A stretch of DNA of 64,000 bases from Lepisosteus oculatus (GCF_040954835.1 NW_027168298.1:1-64000), one strand, 5' to 3'; positions 9,537 through 19,970 are shown, counted from the stretch's first letter. Made by a program: numbers and translations. Notes: generated by a model not told the origin, from the letters alone.

Positions 9537-9618
9537 GACGAGGTGGCCGAGTGGTTAAGGCGATGGACTGCTAATCCATTGTGCTCTGCACGCATGGGTT
9601 CGAATCCCATCCTCGGCG
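9537..9618 (+). tRNA. tRNA-Ser(GCT)
   Basis: GACGAGGTGGCCGAGTGG start, 82 nt with the long variable arm of class II tRNAs (TGTGCTCTGCACG). Anticodon loop CTGCTAA gives GCT, and the T arm GGTTCGAATCC is intact. The acceptor stem has one mismatch (2:71). No T run lies within 50 bp downstream, so a weak terminator is likely. Otherwise the copy looks good. Confidence 0.9.
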
Positions 9619-9739
9619 CTCTCTATGTCTGACACGTGTGCCTGTTAGATGTTGGCCCTCCTTCTGTTTGCTCCAGTACTAGAGCTGTACATTTTCTAGC
9701 GGTGGCTGAACATGGTATAGTAGGCTAACGTCGGTATCG

Positions 9740-9861
9740 AGCAGTGGCAGTAACAGTATTTACGTGCCGCTGCTGCCAAGTGGCTCTGGGTTGAGACCGC
9801 ATTTTCACTTACTTGCAGCACAAACGGAGAAAGCGATTTTTGACAGTCTCTCGAGAGACTG
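9740..9861 (+). pseudogene. Diverged U4 snRNA-like sequence
   Basis: The first bases GCAGTGGCAGTA and the last 60 (TTGCAGCACAA, GCGATTTTTGACAGTCTC, TCGAGAGACTG) match U4, including a near Sm site and the 3' hairpin. The middle, with the 5' stem-loop and kink-turn, does not. The 3' flank GGTGTTTAGGGATAGA is a decayed version of the U4 3' box at 13833. It is an old U4 copy and is about 24 nt short. Confidence 0.6.
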
Positions 9862-10581
9862 CGCTAGGTGTTTAGGGATAGACTTTGTCAGTTCCCCCTG
9901 GGATGATGGCCTCTCAAATAGTTTGTGATTCCTCTAGACGTTTATACAGTAGAAGCCTGCTTCGTGGCTTAAATCCAAGCTAAGGAAACGAGTTAGAGGT
10001 CTGATGCAGAACTGCACTGTATGTGTGAGGAAAGCTGCCCCCTTCTGTTCCATGTCGACCGAACAGAGGACTGTAAAGGATACGACCAAGAAACTTTAGG
10101 ATGCTGGTTGGAATCCAGCTCCAAAGAAGCCCCTTTGGGTGTTATGTCATGAAAAAGTAAGAACAGAGAATCTCCCTTTGATCAAAAGCGCAACAGAACT
10201 GTTTTCCGTGGAGCAGGTTTCAGACCCGTAGACCTGTTTTATTTGTATGGCGTTCGTAAGCGCGCAAAACAAGGACAATTCCTGCGTCTAACACGAATGT
10301 AAATGCTTTTGAAAGTGCAGTGTGGTGCAGCTTGTAAAATCCTTGTCCACATTTGTGGTTTGTTGATGTTTTTTTTCTGTCTGCCAAAGTTGCATTTTGA
10401 CATCCGGACGGTGAGACTTTATCATTTGAACGTGAAGCCAGCCTTAAACCCTCTGAGGCGTGTCTGTCTGCCGGCATGTATCTTGTGAAAGGTATTTTTT
10501 TTTTAACGGAGAGCGACTTTAAAAAGGTTTCCGCAGACACCTCGCACTCCGGAGGAGGAATGCGGCGGCGGCGAGCTCACT
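9862..10581. repeat. tRNA-Ser flank, left side
   Basis: No gene seen. The second half (10200-10560) recurs at 11700-12040 and inverted at 18790-19110 and 53180-53520. It contains AATGATAAAGT on the minus strand and a T run (10496-10505). Confidence 0.55.
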
Positions 10582-10663
10582 GTAGTTGTGGCCGAAGAGT
10601 TAAGGCGATGGACTTGAAATCCATTGAGGACTCTCTGCTCAGGTTCGAATCCTGCTGACTACG
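10582..10663 (+). tRNA. tRNA-Ser(TGA), D loop altered
   Basis: GTAGTTGTGGCCGAAGAG start, 82 nt, loop CTTGAAA giving TGA, long variable arm GGACTCTCTGCTC, T arm GGTTCGAATCC and acceptor end GACTACG. The D loop reads GAAGAG where GAGTGG is expected, so one of the conserved G18-G19 pair is lost. No T run lies close downstream. It may be weakly active or a pseudogene. Confidence 0.78.
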
Positions 10664-12052
10664 GCGTCTGCTGCACGTCGCCTTGTGCCTGTGTGGCAAA
10701 GGCGAAGTGCCGCTTCTCCTTTCCTGGTACTATAAAAATGCTACATCGCTTGGTCCTGCTTCCATGGAAAGCAGTTCTTCAGGTAATTCTACTCTCTTAC
10801 CAAAGCTGTTAGGTTCCTTTCCGTGGTGAGATGGGTTGTCATGCAACGCTTCCACATAGTGCCGACAGACAAGTGTGTTGCGGGAGAAGAGAAAAGTGTT
10901 AGAAGATTTAAGAGTTTCTTAGGTGGAGCCAAAATCAAGTGTCACAAATGCAAGTGGGAAGATTTCCAATGTTTAATATGGTCAAAATAAGCGGAAGTTA
11001 TCTGCTGGTCCGGCACAGTTTGCCATGCTTTTGTCATATACTGTAAAGTGGTGTCGAACTGGGTGTCGAACTGGAGCCGCACCATTTGCATATGTGAGGC
11101 TCCAGTTATACATCGAGTGTCACATTAAATGACAAAAATGAAGAGAGTTGTAGCAGCTGGAGAGGTTTTCTTACAACTCTTGAGCTGACACAGTTTTGGA
11201 AAATGTTTCCTTCACGCTGCACTGTACAACATAGGCAGCCAAGAGTCTCCAAAACAAAACAGAATGGACAGATAGGAGAAAATTCCCACTCGTCCTGAAG
11301 TTCCCAAAATCCAGCACTGAGCGTAAACAAAGTGTCTAAGTAGCGTGGGAATGCTAACCCTAACCCTAGCTGGAGTTTGAGCAATCCGGCACTGAGCGTA
11401 AGAAGATGAGTCAAAGTAACGTCTAATCGGATTAGTTTCCTTAGAGCTGGTTCAGAGTTTGCTCAAGAGTTTACCTTTCACAGATGCGCAAAGAAGAATG
11501 TTGGGGGTGCACGCTTCAAGGTGCCTTACAGCTGTAGGGAGTGATTCGAGACGATTCGTGGCGTGTGCTCGTTCCCATGTACCGTACGCCCCGGGGTGCA
11601 GTGCTAGGATGACGTACAATACCACTTGGGCACGTAACGGCGTTATGTGCAGGGTTTTCGTTTGTTCGTTTTGTTTTGCTCTGCTTTGCTTTGTTTTGCT
11701 TTCCATCGCGTTGGTAAGAGCGTAAATAAAAATGCGATTCCTGTGTCTACCACTAATGTAAGAGCTATTTCAAGTGCGACGTGGTGCGGCTTTTCAAATG
11801 CTTGTGGGCATTTCTCTGTTGTTGATTCTTTTTTTGTGTGTAACAAAGTGGCATTTTCATGTCCGGACGGGGAGACTTTATCATTCCGACATGAAGCCAG
11901 CCTTAAACCCTCTGAGGCGTGTCTGTCTGCCGGCACGTATTTTGTCAAAGGTATTATTTTTTTTTAACGGAGAGCGACTTTGAAAAGGTTTCCGCAGCCA
12001 CGTCGCACTCCGTGTTAGATTAAAGGAGGAATGCGGCGATGGTGAACTCGCT
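10664..12052. repeat. Inverted octamer block plus tRNA-Ser flank
   Basis: No gene seen. 10810-11410 is the inverted copy of 3990-4600, with the octamer hairpin at 11070-11106. 11410-11640 is an inverted piece of the flank block, and 11640-12050 is the tRNA-Ser left flank with a T/G/C-rich run (TTTTGTTTTGCTCTGC). Confidence 0.65.
11070..11106. promoter_or_regulatory. Octamer hairpin, inverted copy
   Basis: ACTGGAGCCGCAC, then a loop with ATTTGCAT (11084-11091), then GTGAGGCTCCAGT. One arm mismatch relative to the copies at 4288 and 45786. Confidence 0.45.
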
Positions 12053-12134
12053 GTAGTCGTGGCCGAGTGGTTAAGGCGATGGACTCGAAATCCGTTGGGG
12101 ACTCCCCATGCAGGTTCAAATCTTGCCGACTACG
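12053..12134 (+). tRNA. tRNA-Ser(CGA)
   Basis: GTAGTCGTGGCCGAGTGG start, 82 nt, loop CTCGAAA giving CGA, variable arm GGGACTCCCCATG and acceptor GACTAC paired. The B box is GGTTCAAATCT, one change from GGTTCGAATCC. The anticodon stem has a T-G wobble. No clear T run lies nearby downstream. Confidence 0.85.
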
Positions 12135-12821
12135 GCGTCTGCCGCACGTCTCCTTGTGCCTGCGCGGCAAAGGTGAAGTGCCGCTTCTCCTTCCCTGGTA
12201 CTATAAAAACACTAAATAGCTTGGCCCCGCTGCCATGGAAATGAGTTCTTCAAATAACCACACATCTTGCGTTCGCACCTCTGGTGTTCTACTTATGCCT
12301 TTGAAAACCTAATGAATAAAACTGAAAGAACCGACACAATATGTAGGTGCTCGTAAAGCATGCATTAAAGAACTGTTAACAGCAAGGGTTTCAGTGGGTT
12401 AACTGAGGAGAAGGCGTAATCGCTAATTGTTGACTTTTTATTTGGTGTTAGAAACACTCTTACTGTGCATGACGTGCAACAAATTTAGCCACAGAAATTG
12501 CATCACGCTTTCATGTATGCTATTGCAGACACCAACGTTGCCTAGATAGAAAACCGAAATAGCCGTGGGTTTGCTTGCTGGTCTGAAGGATCTCTCTTCG
12601 AATCTCTATCATTTGTCAATGGAAGTAAAAGGTGCTGCAATCTGATACGTTCAGAATCAAACCCGCAGCTGTTGTTCGACTTTATTTCTTGACTAATTAC
12701 AACTGAGTGTCGCATGAGCAGTTACGTAAACTTGTCTGATATATTTGAACACAAATGCCTTTCTTCAATTAAAACTAACAGTACATTGTCAGGGACATTC
12801 AGTTCTATACAAACAAGAGAC
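12135..12821. repeat. Spacer, shared with the tRNA-Arg(ACG) flank
   Basis: No gene seen. 12190-12820 matches 52390-53090 inverted, so two tRNA blocks (Ser and Arg) are neighbours in both places. Confidence 0.6.
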
Positions 12822-13050
12822 AGCACTCTCTTTTCTTTTCCCAGTGTTACTCATATCGGACTTTTTAAACCTAAAAAAAAATCGTTTTTTTTTCTTTCAA
12901 TTATAACTGAAGTTTAAACAACTAGTGTTAAGTCCTTATTTTTCTGTAGTCAAAAAAAGCAAAAATTAACATTCAGGTCATGAAAAACTCAAAAAAACTC
13001 CCCAACCACTAAACTTTACCTCCCACCTGAGCGCCATCTTGAACGCCCCT
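12822..13050 (-). mobile_element. 5' fragment of the ORF1-only LINE
   Basis: The minus strand matches 30820-31045: the same 5' end, the AAGATGGCG motif, a T/A-run leader and the first codons MSNTGKR. Homology ends at 12822, where tRNA-Arg flank sequence starts. The 5' junction lies next to ACCACCAGAGAATGCT (13051-13066), the same target site as the full copy. It is therefore a block-duplicated copy of one insertion event, cut later. Confidence 0.8.
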
Positions 13051-13066
13051 ACCACCAGAGAATGCT

Positions 13067-13679
13067 CACGATTTCGGAAGCTGTCTCCGGGACGTGCTGA
13101 TTCCACACATCCTGAATAAATCATGATATTGTTAGTTGCTGTAGCTAGACGTTCAAATGAGTTTCATGGCCAGATGGACTGTTTCCTCCAGCGGTATAGT
13201 ATTGCAGTGAGACAGCACGATGCCTGCAAGACTATGTCACGCTAAACGCCACAGATTGTGTTTGTCCGTTCGTGTCAGTCGTCCTGCAGCCACGGGAAGT
13301 GGGACACAAACATGCTGCAATGCTTTCAAGACGTTAGGATTTGTTTGTGCAACATCCAAGAAGAGTACTTGTGGCTTGAATGTGAACTGTACGTGCCCGC
13401 CCCCTTTCCGCTGTAGTGCATGAGTTCCTCCCGGCATGCCCTTCGTCATTGTTCTGTCATCTTGTATTTAAAGGGTTGTATCTCTGCTGCTGAAAATAAG
13501 CAACGGTTTTCTCACAACGCCCTTTGTTCCCAACGGAGCCCTTGTCTGTCATGAAATTCTTCAAAACCTCAAGCTAGAAGAAGAAGAAGACGACAAATAT
13601 GAAGCGTTATAGCAACGACATGCCATGAGACGATCGATAACGATTTCCATAGGATCCCCGCGGTTGCCTGGCAACCGTC
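13067..13679 (+). promoter_or_regulatory. U4 upstream region with SPH-like site and GC box
   Basis: No coding gene. At 13425-13445 TTCCTCCCGGCATGCCCTTC resembles the SPH/ZNF143 site of snRNA enhancers, 235-255 bp before U4. A GC box (CCCGCCCCC) is at about 13396-13404. A proximal element was not recognised with confidence. The same region is inverted at 30208-30800 and reaches 47408 in the deleted copy. Confidence 0.55.
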
Positions 13680-13825
13680 AGCTTTGCGCAGTGGCAGTAT
13701 CGTAGCCTGTGAGGTTTAGCCGAGGCGCGATTATTGCTAGTTGAAAACTTTTCCCAATACCCCGCTTCCGCCGGTTTGCAATACAATCGGCGAAAGCAAT
13801 TTTTGACAGTCTCGTCAGAGACTGA
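13680..13825 (+). ncRNA. U4 spliceosomal snRNA, copy 1
   Basis: U4 pairs with U6 and keeps it inactive until spliceosome activation. The gene begins AGCTTTGCGCAGTGGCAG and keeps the 5' stem-loop kink-turn (TGAGG and CCGAGGCGCG). It also has TTGAAAACTTTTCCCAATAC, Sm site AATTTTTG and the 3' hairpin GACAGTCTC/GAGACTG. It is 146 nt long (human 145). A perfect 3' box GTTTAAAGACAGA follows at 13833-13845 and an SPH-like site lies upstream. All parts look intact. Confidence 0.92.
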
Positions 13826-14668
13826 GCAAGGTGTTTAAAGACAGATTTGGTCACGGTGATATCATGGTAGAGAGAAACGAGCTTGTTACGTGTCAACAGA
13901 AACGCTCTTTAGCTCTTTCAGCTTTATGCAGAGAACAGCGTCTGTCGAGATTACTTTTGTGTCAGCGCGAAACGCCGTGTGCTGTCAGTATGATTTCATA
14001 TTGCTCATAGCGGCGCCTGGCTTTTGTCTGTCAAACGTTAGGTTGCGCTTCTTCATGCTGCATCGTCGGCATGAGTGGAGCATTTTAAACGTCTGTACTT
14101 ACTGCGCCCCATAAGAAATCGTTTGTCCCCATTCAAAAGAGATTGTGCGATGTCCTGCAGCGTTCGCAAAGCAAACCTTTGACAGTTTGAAAAGAGGAAT
14201 TTATTCTGCTTCCTGTGCGTGCAGTAGTTACAAAGTTGAACGTCTTTACACGATCTGCTGCAGTTTTCAGTGGGTGGGCTTTGTCAAATGGCTTGGAAAA
14301 ACGCACTGTGTTTCGGCTCGGGAAACATCATGAGCAGTGTCCTGCATGTTTTCTGTGTATAGCTGTCTTTTAACGCATACAGAATTCATTCGAAATCATT
14401 GATTTCTCCAATTAACAAGGGTCCCTTTTTGAACCTGCCAGAAGCATTCTTTCAATGTAACAGATTTACTCCGGGGAAGGGCAGCATGACATTGAGAGTA
14501 GCTCAAGCTTTCAGCACCTTTATCTGACTGCATGTATGCAGACACTGCTCAGAATCCCCTGTAAGATTCTCCTTCAATTCCGTTTTGCAGTGCTTTAGCT
14601 CTTTCAAAAGGCTTCGCTTTGCTAGTCACAATCCAAGGCTCATGACAGCATTTGAAAACATTCGCAAC
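13826..14668 (-). repeat. Inverted flank block next to U4
   Basis: No gene seen. It is the reverse of 1030-1551 and contains the uninterrupted site (GCTTGTTACGTG at 13881-13892) into which element B inserted in the paralogous locus. From about 14420 it passes into the tRNA-Gly(TCC) 3' flank. Confidence 0.7.
13833..13845 (+). terminator. snRNA 3' box of U4 copy 1
   Basis: GTTTAAAGACAGA, an exact match to the vertebrate 3'-box consensus, 8 nt after the U4 end. Confidence 0.8.
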
Positions 14669-14740
14669 TGCGTTGGCCGGGATTCAAACCTGGGTTAACT
14701 GCTTTGAAGGCAGCTATGCGCAACACTGGCTCGCTCCAGA
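14669..14740 (-). pseudogene. tRNA-Gly(TCC) relic with anticodon TCA
   Basis: The 3' half on the minus strand (GCCTTC..AGCAGTTAACC, GGTTTGAATCCCGGCCAACGCA region) is tRNA-Gly(TCC). The anticodon reads TCA through one change, and the 5' half (GGAGCGAGCCAGTGTTG) no longer pairs with the acceptor strand. A pseudogene, not a Sec or suppressor tRNA. Confidence 0.75.
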
Positions 14741-14789
14741 ATAAATCTCACGTCGAGGGCATATTTTTTTCCATTTTACCGTGAGTCGG

Positions 14790-16426
14790 GCTCAGCTGCA
14801 CAGAGGAGAGAGCAGAGCAATGAGGTCACGGGGACAGGGGAGTCACACGCTGGCGGTTTGAATACGCGGAAGATCACTGAGGGATCCTCAGTATATGGAC
14901 CCTCCGTGCGCCATCAGTCCGCACTCCGGACTCTGAATCCTGCCATCCGAGTTAAGATCTCGGCGGAACCTGAGGCGCAGTTCCTTCTTAAAACGTAATC
15001 TGGTGAGCATTTCTAGAATCGTACTTGTATAGGTGCAGCCTTTAATGTGTTGCTAGGTTAAAATTGATGACTTCTTGTATTTCAGTAGGCAACTGCCCTC
15101 TTGATTTCGGATTTAATTTCTTTATTACAGGGGCGCTTTTATGAAGACAGAGTCATGTTCAGGTACTTTGCTTGATGGAGGAAGCTCATTTCGGACTCTG
15201 TGATCTGCTCACCTGGAAAGGTCTGCTATACTACTACAAGAGAGAAGTAGAGTCTGGAAGAAGGGACAATTTTATGATGCTTTGGAAGATAATGTTTTTT
15301 TTTCTTATACTGAAAATGAAAGGTAGTTGTTTCTATATGGACTCAGTCTTTGGAATTTGTATATTTATATATTTCAGTGAACCCTCAGCCATTCCTTCTG
15401 TATTGTAATTCAATTTCTCTTTTAAAATTCCTTCCCCACTTCTAGGACCTGCAGTTGCTGAACTCCACAATGGCTTCTATTGGAAAGTCTGTGACTGAGA
15501 CCAAGTAAGTGTTCACTTTTTTATGAAACCATTATTTATTTAGGAGCAATGAGCAATTCTTATATAAATGCAATAAAATCATTATGCTCAAACTATGAGA
15601 GAGAAAATTAAGGATAATTTAAGAAATCAGTCTTAGCTTGTTTCTATACACAGATGGTATTATTTATTTTCAAAGGAAACCCGCGAGGATTCCCCTGGTG
15701 TGCAAGATGTGCCTGAATACTCTTGATCAGCTTCCTGCTCACTTGAAGAGGGCGTGTATGAAGCACGCCACGGCAGAAAAGATCAGGATGGCCTCTCAAC
15801 AGGCGAGGGAGGACATGATGAATCACCTGAAGAACGGGGTCATCGTGGATTACCACAGAATAGAGATCGTGTCTGGTGAGGCAAACAGGATAGTGGTTGT
15901 AAGACTGCTAGAGTCCTTGGGCCTTTTTGTACATGGGAAGCCTGAAGACACATTGGCAAGGTGAGATATTTTTAATCTGTAAGGCTTCTGTAGTTTCTTT
16001 TTGAAATCATTGTTACAACATATTATGTAAAAGCATGTTGAAAAGAATCTACCTGCATTCCAGCGGCCCTGAGCAAGAGGCCGCTGTCCAGGAGGAAGAG
16101 ATGCCAGAGGCTGCTCTAGAAACTGAAACAGAAGCAGATAAGGAAGGGGAAGATGTGAGCTCTGAAGAACTCTATCAGCAGTAAGACTTTTTATTTTTCA
16201 GATGTATCTATTTTTTACTAAAATTCTAATTTGTCTTATAGGTATAAAATGTTTAAACCGGTGTTTTATATCCTTACAGGCCCTGAGTAGTTAAAAAGTA
16301 TCAGCAGGCCGGAAGAGAGTGGCCCAAGCTGGACTCTATAGAAAGCACTCCCTGGATGCTCCTCTCCTGATTGGATTCAAACAGTACCTTACCAAGGATC
16401 TGGGAGTGGCAAATTATTCTCAGGAG
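14790..16426 (+). pseudogene. Spliced C2HC zinc-finger gene, 5' part, broken
   Basis: Six exons can be followed by their splice signals: exon 1 to 15002 (GTGAGC donor), 15131-15162, 15446-15504 with the start codon at 15470, 15676-15960, 16074-16181 and 16280-16426. Phases fit across every junction. The product would start MASIGKSVTETK, followed by KPARIPLVCKMC and LPAHLKRACM, a CxxC...HxxxxC zinc finger. Next come a helical segment, an acidic stretch and a last exon with GLYRKHSLDAPLLIGFKQYL. That last part recalls the core-binding region before tyrosine recombinases in fish Crypton-like proteins, from memory only. An in-frame TAA lies in exon 6 at about 16292, and no later exons are seen, so the gene is truncated. 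Partial copies are at 8200-8640, 34130-35215 and 51330-51870. Confidence 0.6.
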
Positions 16427-17640
16427 GTATTTATTTTTTAAAGGCATTTAAAATTAAGCAATGGTATCTTCATTGTAAATGTTTTTATTTCTTAGCTTAA
16501 AATTCACCCATGTGAAATGATGTGAGCCATAAACATCATGACTCTATATTTCCTACCTGAATCTATTCTACTTAAATTATTACATTATACACAATTTGAG
16601 TTCATTTTAAAAAGTAAAAGGTAATGAAAGGAATGCATTTTCATAAGAAAGATAATACCGATATGCATGTGATAATCTTCCTTATATCATGTAGTGCATC
16701 ATTTGGACACTTTGTGGGCTTCAAATACAAAGAAAATCATGTTCTATGGTACAAGATAAATACAAAACTTAAGCTTTTATTTTAATTAGATTTCTTTATA
16801 AAGCATAAGCAATCATTTATTACATCGCTTCTTGAATTAAATCTTTTGACAAGAGGTAAGACTTCTGTTACATTTAAACCCATGTTTAGCTGTGTTTTTT
16901 AGATTTAACTGAACCAATTTCTGTGTGTGATTATGTCCTTGAATTCTGACAACATCACACTAAATTACATGATATAAAACAGCTAATGTTTCTAGAGATA
17001 AAGTTTCTGAGATGCTTCTAATTACTTTTTATTACCAGGGACAGTTTAATTCATCTTGTACAGTACTGTAAGACCAAGATGCTTTTTTTAAAAGTTATTT
17101 AACATTTTATAGAACTTTGTCTACTATGGCAACATGATGTGCTTGGTGAAACTTGGAAAAATACTGCTTGGCCACTTATCTTAAGATAAAGATAGGATAA
17201 AGGTTTATCTTTTGCACCTACCTGACCCCCAGGGAAGGCCAATGCTTTCTAAGTTGATGGTTCCCTACAGTAGACTGTACTTTAATTTCAAAGGTAATGT
17301 ATATTGACCCAAATCAGTTTTGGAATCCAATCTACTAACGAGATGGAGCACATCCTTTTTTCAGGATTTTAGCATCATACGTTTGGTATATTTAGTCCCT
17401 AATGCTGAAAGAAATGATCATAGAACATTTGGACACTTTGTGGGCTTGAAATACAAAGCAAATCATGTTCTATGGTACAAGATAAATACAAAACTTAAGC
17501 TTTTATTTTAATTAGATTTGTTTATAAAGCATAAGCAATCATTTATTACATTAATATATGTGAAAATAACATTTTAGCATCATACGTTTAGTATATTTAG
17601 TCCCTAATGCTGAAAGAAATGATCATAGAACATGACATCT
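16427..17640. repeat. AT-rich spacer with a repeated segment
   Basis: No gene seen. A segment with TTTGTGGGCTTCAAATACAA and AAACTTAAGCTTTTATTTTA occurs at 16705-16800 and 17425-17560. It recurs at 35215-35350 and 35975-36105 and inverted at 50040-50190. TGTG at 17559-17562 is the empty site of the LTR element found at 36110. Confidence 0.55.
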
Positions 17641-17782
17641 AACCTTACCTGCGGTGTTTTTAATCCCTATTGCTCAATGCACGGTGAAAGCATTCCATAC
17701 ATGTGTCTGACAATGAGGAATGGGCCCCTGAGACAGTCATTTGCCTGTTTCACAAACAGGGACCTGGACCTGGACCTAGACC
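17640..17782 (+). repeat. Dispersed repeat and CCTGGA hexamer run
   Basis: The repeat (ACATGACATCTAACCTTACC to CTGTTTCACAAA) recurs at 35415-35545 and, inverted, at 49850-49980 and 50290-50390. It ends here in four near-copies of ACCTGG (17763-17783) right at the tRNA-Ile 3' end. Confidence 0.6.
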
Positions 17783-17856
17783 TGGCCCGTACAGGGCTCA
17801 AACCCGCGACCTTGGTGTTATTAGCACCACGCTCTAACCAACTGAGCTAACCGGCC
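17783..17856 (-). tRNA. tRNA-Ile(AAT)
   Basis: GGCCGGTTAGCTCAGTTGG body, 74 nt, anticodon loop CTAATAA. The T loop reads TTTGAGC, losing the conserved C56, and the T stem has two wobble pairs. No pol III T run follows because a hexamer repeat replaces the normal 3' flank. Probably weaker than the copy at 46101. Confidence 0.85.
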
Positions 17857-18069
17857 TCACGACAGTGCTCCTCTCTGTGCTGCAAAAAATCAAACTCAGG
17901 GAATTTCTTTTGTCCTCCTTTGAATAGAAAACCGTGTAATTCAGTGTACGGGCTTTCTCGTGCAGTTTCATGGTTCTTGTAACCCAAATCCTACACTGGC
18001 CTGAAGTGCCCCCCCATTTCACAGCATTTTTCAGCTGATTTAAAATGTACCTAAAGGAGAAGCATTATT

Positions 18070-18385
18070 GAAGACCATCAATTACCAAGAGCTTTTGTCA
18101 AAGGTTTTGGTGGTCATTTTGAATGACCACAGAGCGCTGTGACCTCGGTTTTACATCTCATCCAAAAGACAGCGCCCTTTTACAACACAGCATCTCCGTC
18201 ACTATACTGGGGCATTGGGACCCGCACAGACCTCAGGGTGAGCGCCCCCCCGCCGGCACCATTAACACCGCTTCCAGCTGGAAGCTTTGTTTTTCCCTGT
18301 AGCTCATCCTCATCCAGGTACTGACCTGGCTCACACCTGCTTAGCTTCAGTGGGTTTTCAGTTGCAAGTTGCAAGGGGATGCAAG
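18070..18385 (-). repeat. 5S-rRNA-derived SINE-like repeat, copy 2
   Basis: Same unit as 4880-5200, with GAAGCTAAGCAGG and AGTACCTGGATG on the minus strand. It lies between tRNA-Ile and tRNA-Gly(GCC). Confidence 0.6.
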
Positions 18386-18410
18386 TGATGGTGCTCGCTG
18401 CAAAAGCCAC

Positions 18411-18481
18411 CGCATTGGCCGGGAATCAAACCCGAGCCTCCCGCGTGGCAGGCGAGAATTCTACCACTGAACCACCAATGC
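18411..18481 (-). tRNA. tRNA-Gly(GCC)
   Basis: GCATTGGTGGTTCAGTGG start, 71 nt, anticodon GCC, T arm GGGTTTGATTC (one change from TTCGA). A TTTT terminator follows within 10 nt (GGCTTTTGC on the minus strand). Stems pair. Confidence 0.9.
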
Positions 18482-18694
18482 TCAGTTCCTCGGCCTTCAA
18501 AAAAGACGCTTTTTTGGTGCTCTGTGCAAAACGCGTCGACATCTGCTTCCAGCTGCAAAATGCCATTTGCGGACCCTGAGGAACTTATTTCCAAGGCAGC
18601 GAGTACAAGCGATTGGGCGTTTTAAAACCACCAGGAACAGCAAAGAGGCGCGCTTCTTTGCTTGTGCCGAAACACACCGACTGAAGGCGGACAA
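18482..18694. other. Spacer between tRNA-Gly and tRNA-Ser
   Basis: No gene recognised in this stretch. Its left end matches 46742-46830. Confidence 0.4.
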
Positions 18695-18776
18695 CGTAGT
18701 CGGCAGGATTGGAAGCTGTGCGGGGAGACCCCAATGGATTTCTAGTCCATGGCCTTAACCACTCGGCCACGACTAC
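18695..18776 (-). tRNA. tRNA-Ser(AGA), T arm damaged
   Basis: GTAGTCGTGGCCGAGTGG body on the minus strand, anticodon AGA, long variable arm GGGGTCTCCCCGC. The T arm reads CAGCTTCCAATCC instead of CAGGTTCGAATCC, which damages the B box and the T-loop fold. Likely a pseudogene. Confidence 0.8.
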
Positions 18777-19970
18777 AGCAAGCCCCACCGCAGCTGCGTT
18801 CTTGCTACAATCTTACCTGGATCGCGAGGCGCCGGCGGAAGCCTATTTCAAAGTCGTTCTCCGTTTCAAAAAAACATTTCCAAAATACAAGCCTTGCAGA
18901 CAGACACGCCTCAGAGGACTTAAGGGTGGCTTCATGTCGGAATGATAAAGTCTCCCCGTCCGGACATGAAAATGCCACTTTGTTACACACAAAAAAAGAA
19001 TCAACAACAGAGAAATGCCCACAAGCATTTGAAAAGCCGCACCACGTCGCACTTGAAATAGCTCTTACATTAGTGGTAGACACAGGAATCGCCTTTTTAT
19101 TTACGCTCTTACCAACGCGATGGAAAGCAAAACAAAGCAAAGCAGAGCAAAACAAAACGAACAAACGAAAACCCTCACGTCCCGCACTTGCATATAACGC
19201 TGTTACGTGCCCAAGCGGTATTGTACGTCATCCTAGCACTACACCCCGGGTCGTACGGTATATGGGAACGAGCACACGCCACGAATCGTCTCGAATCACT
19301 CCCTACAGCTGTAAGGCGCCTTGAAGCGTGCACCCCCAACATTCTTCTTTGCGCATCTGTGAAAGGTAAACTCTTGAGCAAACTCTGAACCAGCTCTAAG
19401 GAAACTAATCCGATTAGACGTTACTTTGACTCATCCTTTAAGGGACCCTTGTTAATTGGAGAAATCAATGATTTCGAATGAATTCTGTATGCGTTAAAAG
19501 ACAGCTATACACAGAAAACATGCAGGACACTGCTCATGATGTTTCTCGAGCCGAAACACAGTGCGTTTTTCCAAGCCATTTGACAAAGCCCGCCCACTGA
19601 AAACTGCAGCAGGTCGTGTAAAGGCGTTCAACTTTGTAACTACTGCACGCACAGGAAGCAGAATAAATTCCTCTTTTCAAACTGTCAAAGGTTTGCTGCA
19701 GGACATCGCACAATCTCTTTTGAACGGGGACAAACGATTTCTTATGGGGCGCAGTAAGTACAGACGTTTATAAAGCTCCACTCATGCCGACGATGCAGCA
19801 TGAAGAAGCGCAACCTAACGTTTGACAGACAAAAGCCGGGCGCCGCTACGAGCAATATGAAATCAAACTGACAGCACACGGCGTTTCGCGCTGACTCAAA
19901 AGTGATCTCGACAGACGATGTTCTCTGCATAACGCTGAAAGAGCTAAAGAGCGTTTTTGTTGAGACGTAA
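18777..19970. repeat. tRNA-Ser flank and flank block
   Basis: No gene seen. It is the inverted counterpart of 11640-12040, followed by the block also seen at 875-1551. The right end GAGACGTAA is the left target flank of element B. Confidence 0.7.

Noticed and set aside
17763-17783. Four near-copies of ACCTGG beside tRNA-Ile
   Set aside because: A short simple repeat without evidence of function beyond removing the normal tRNA terminator.
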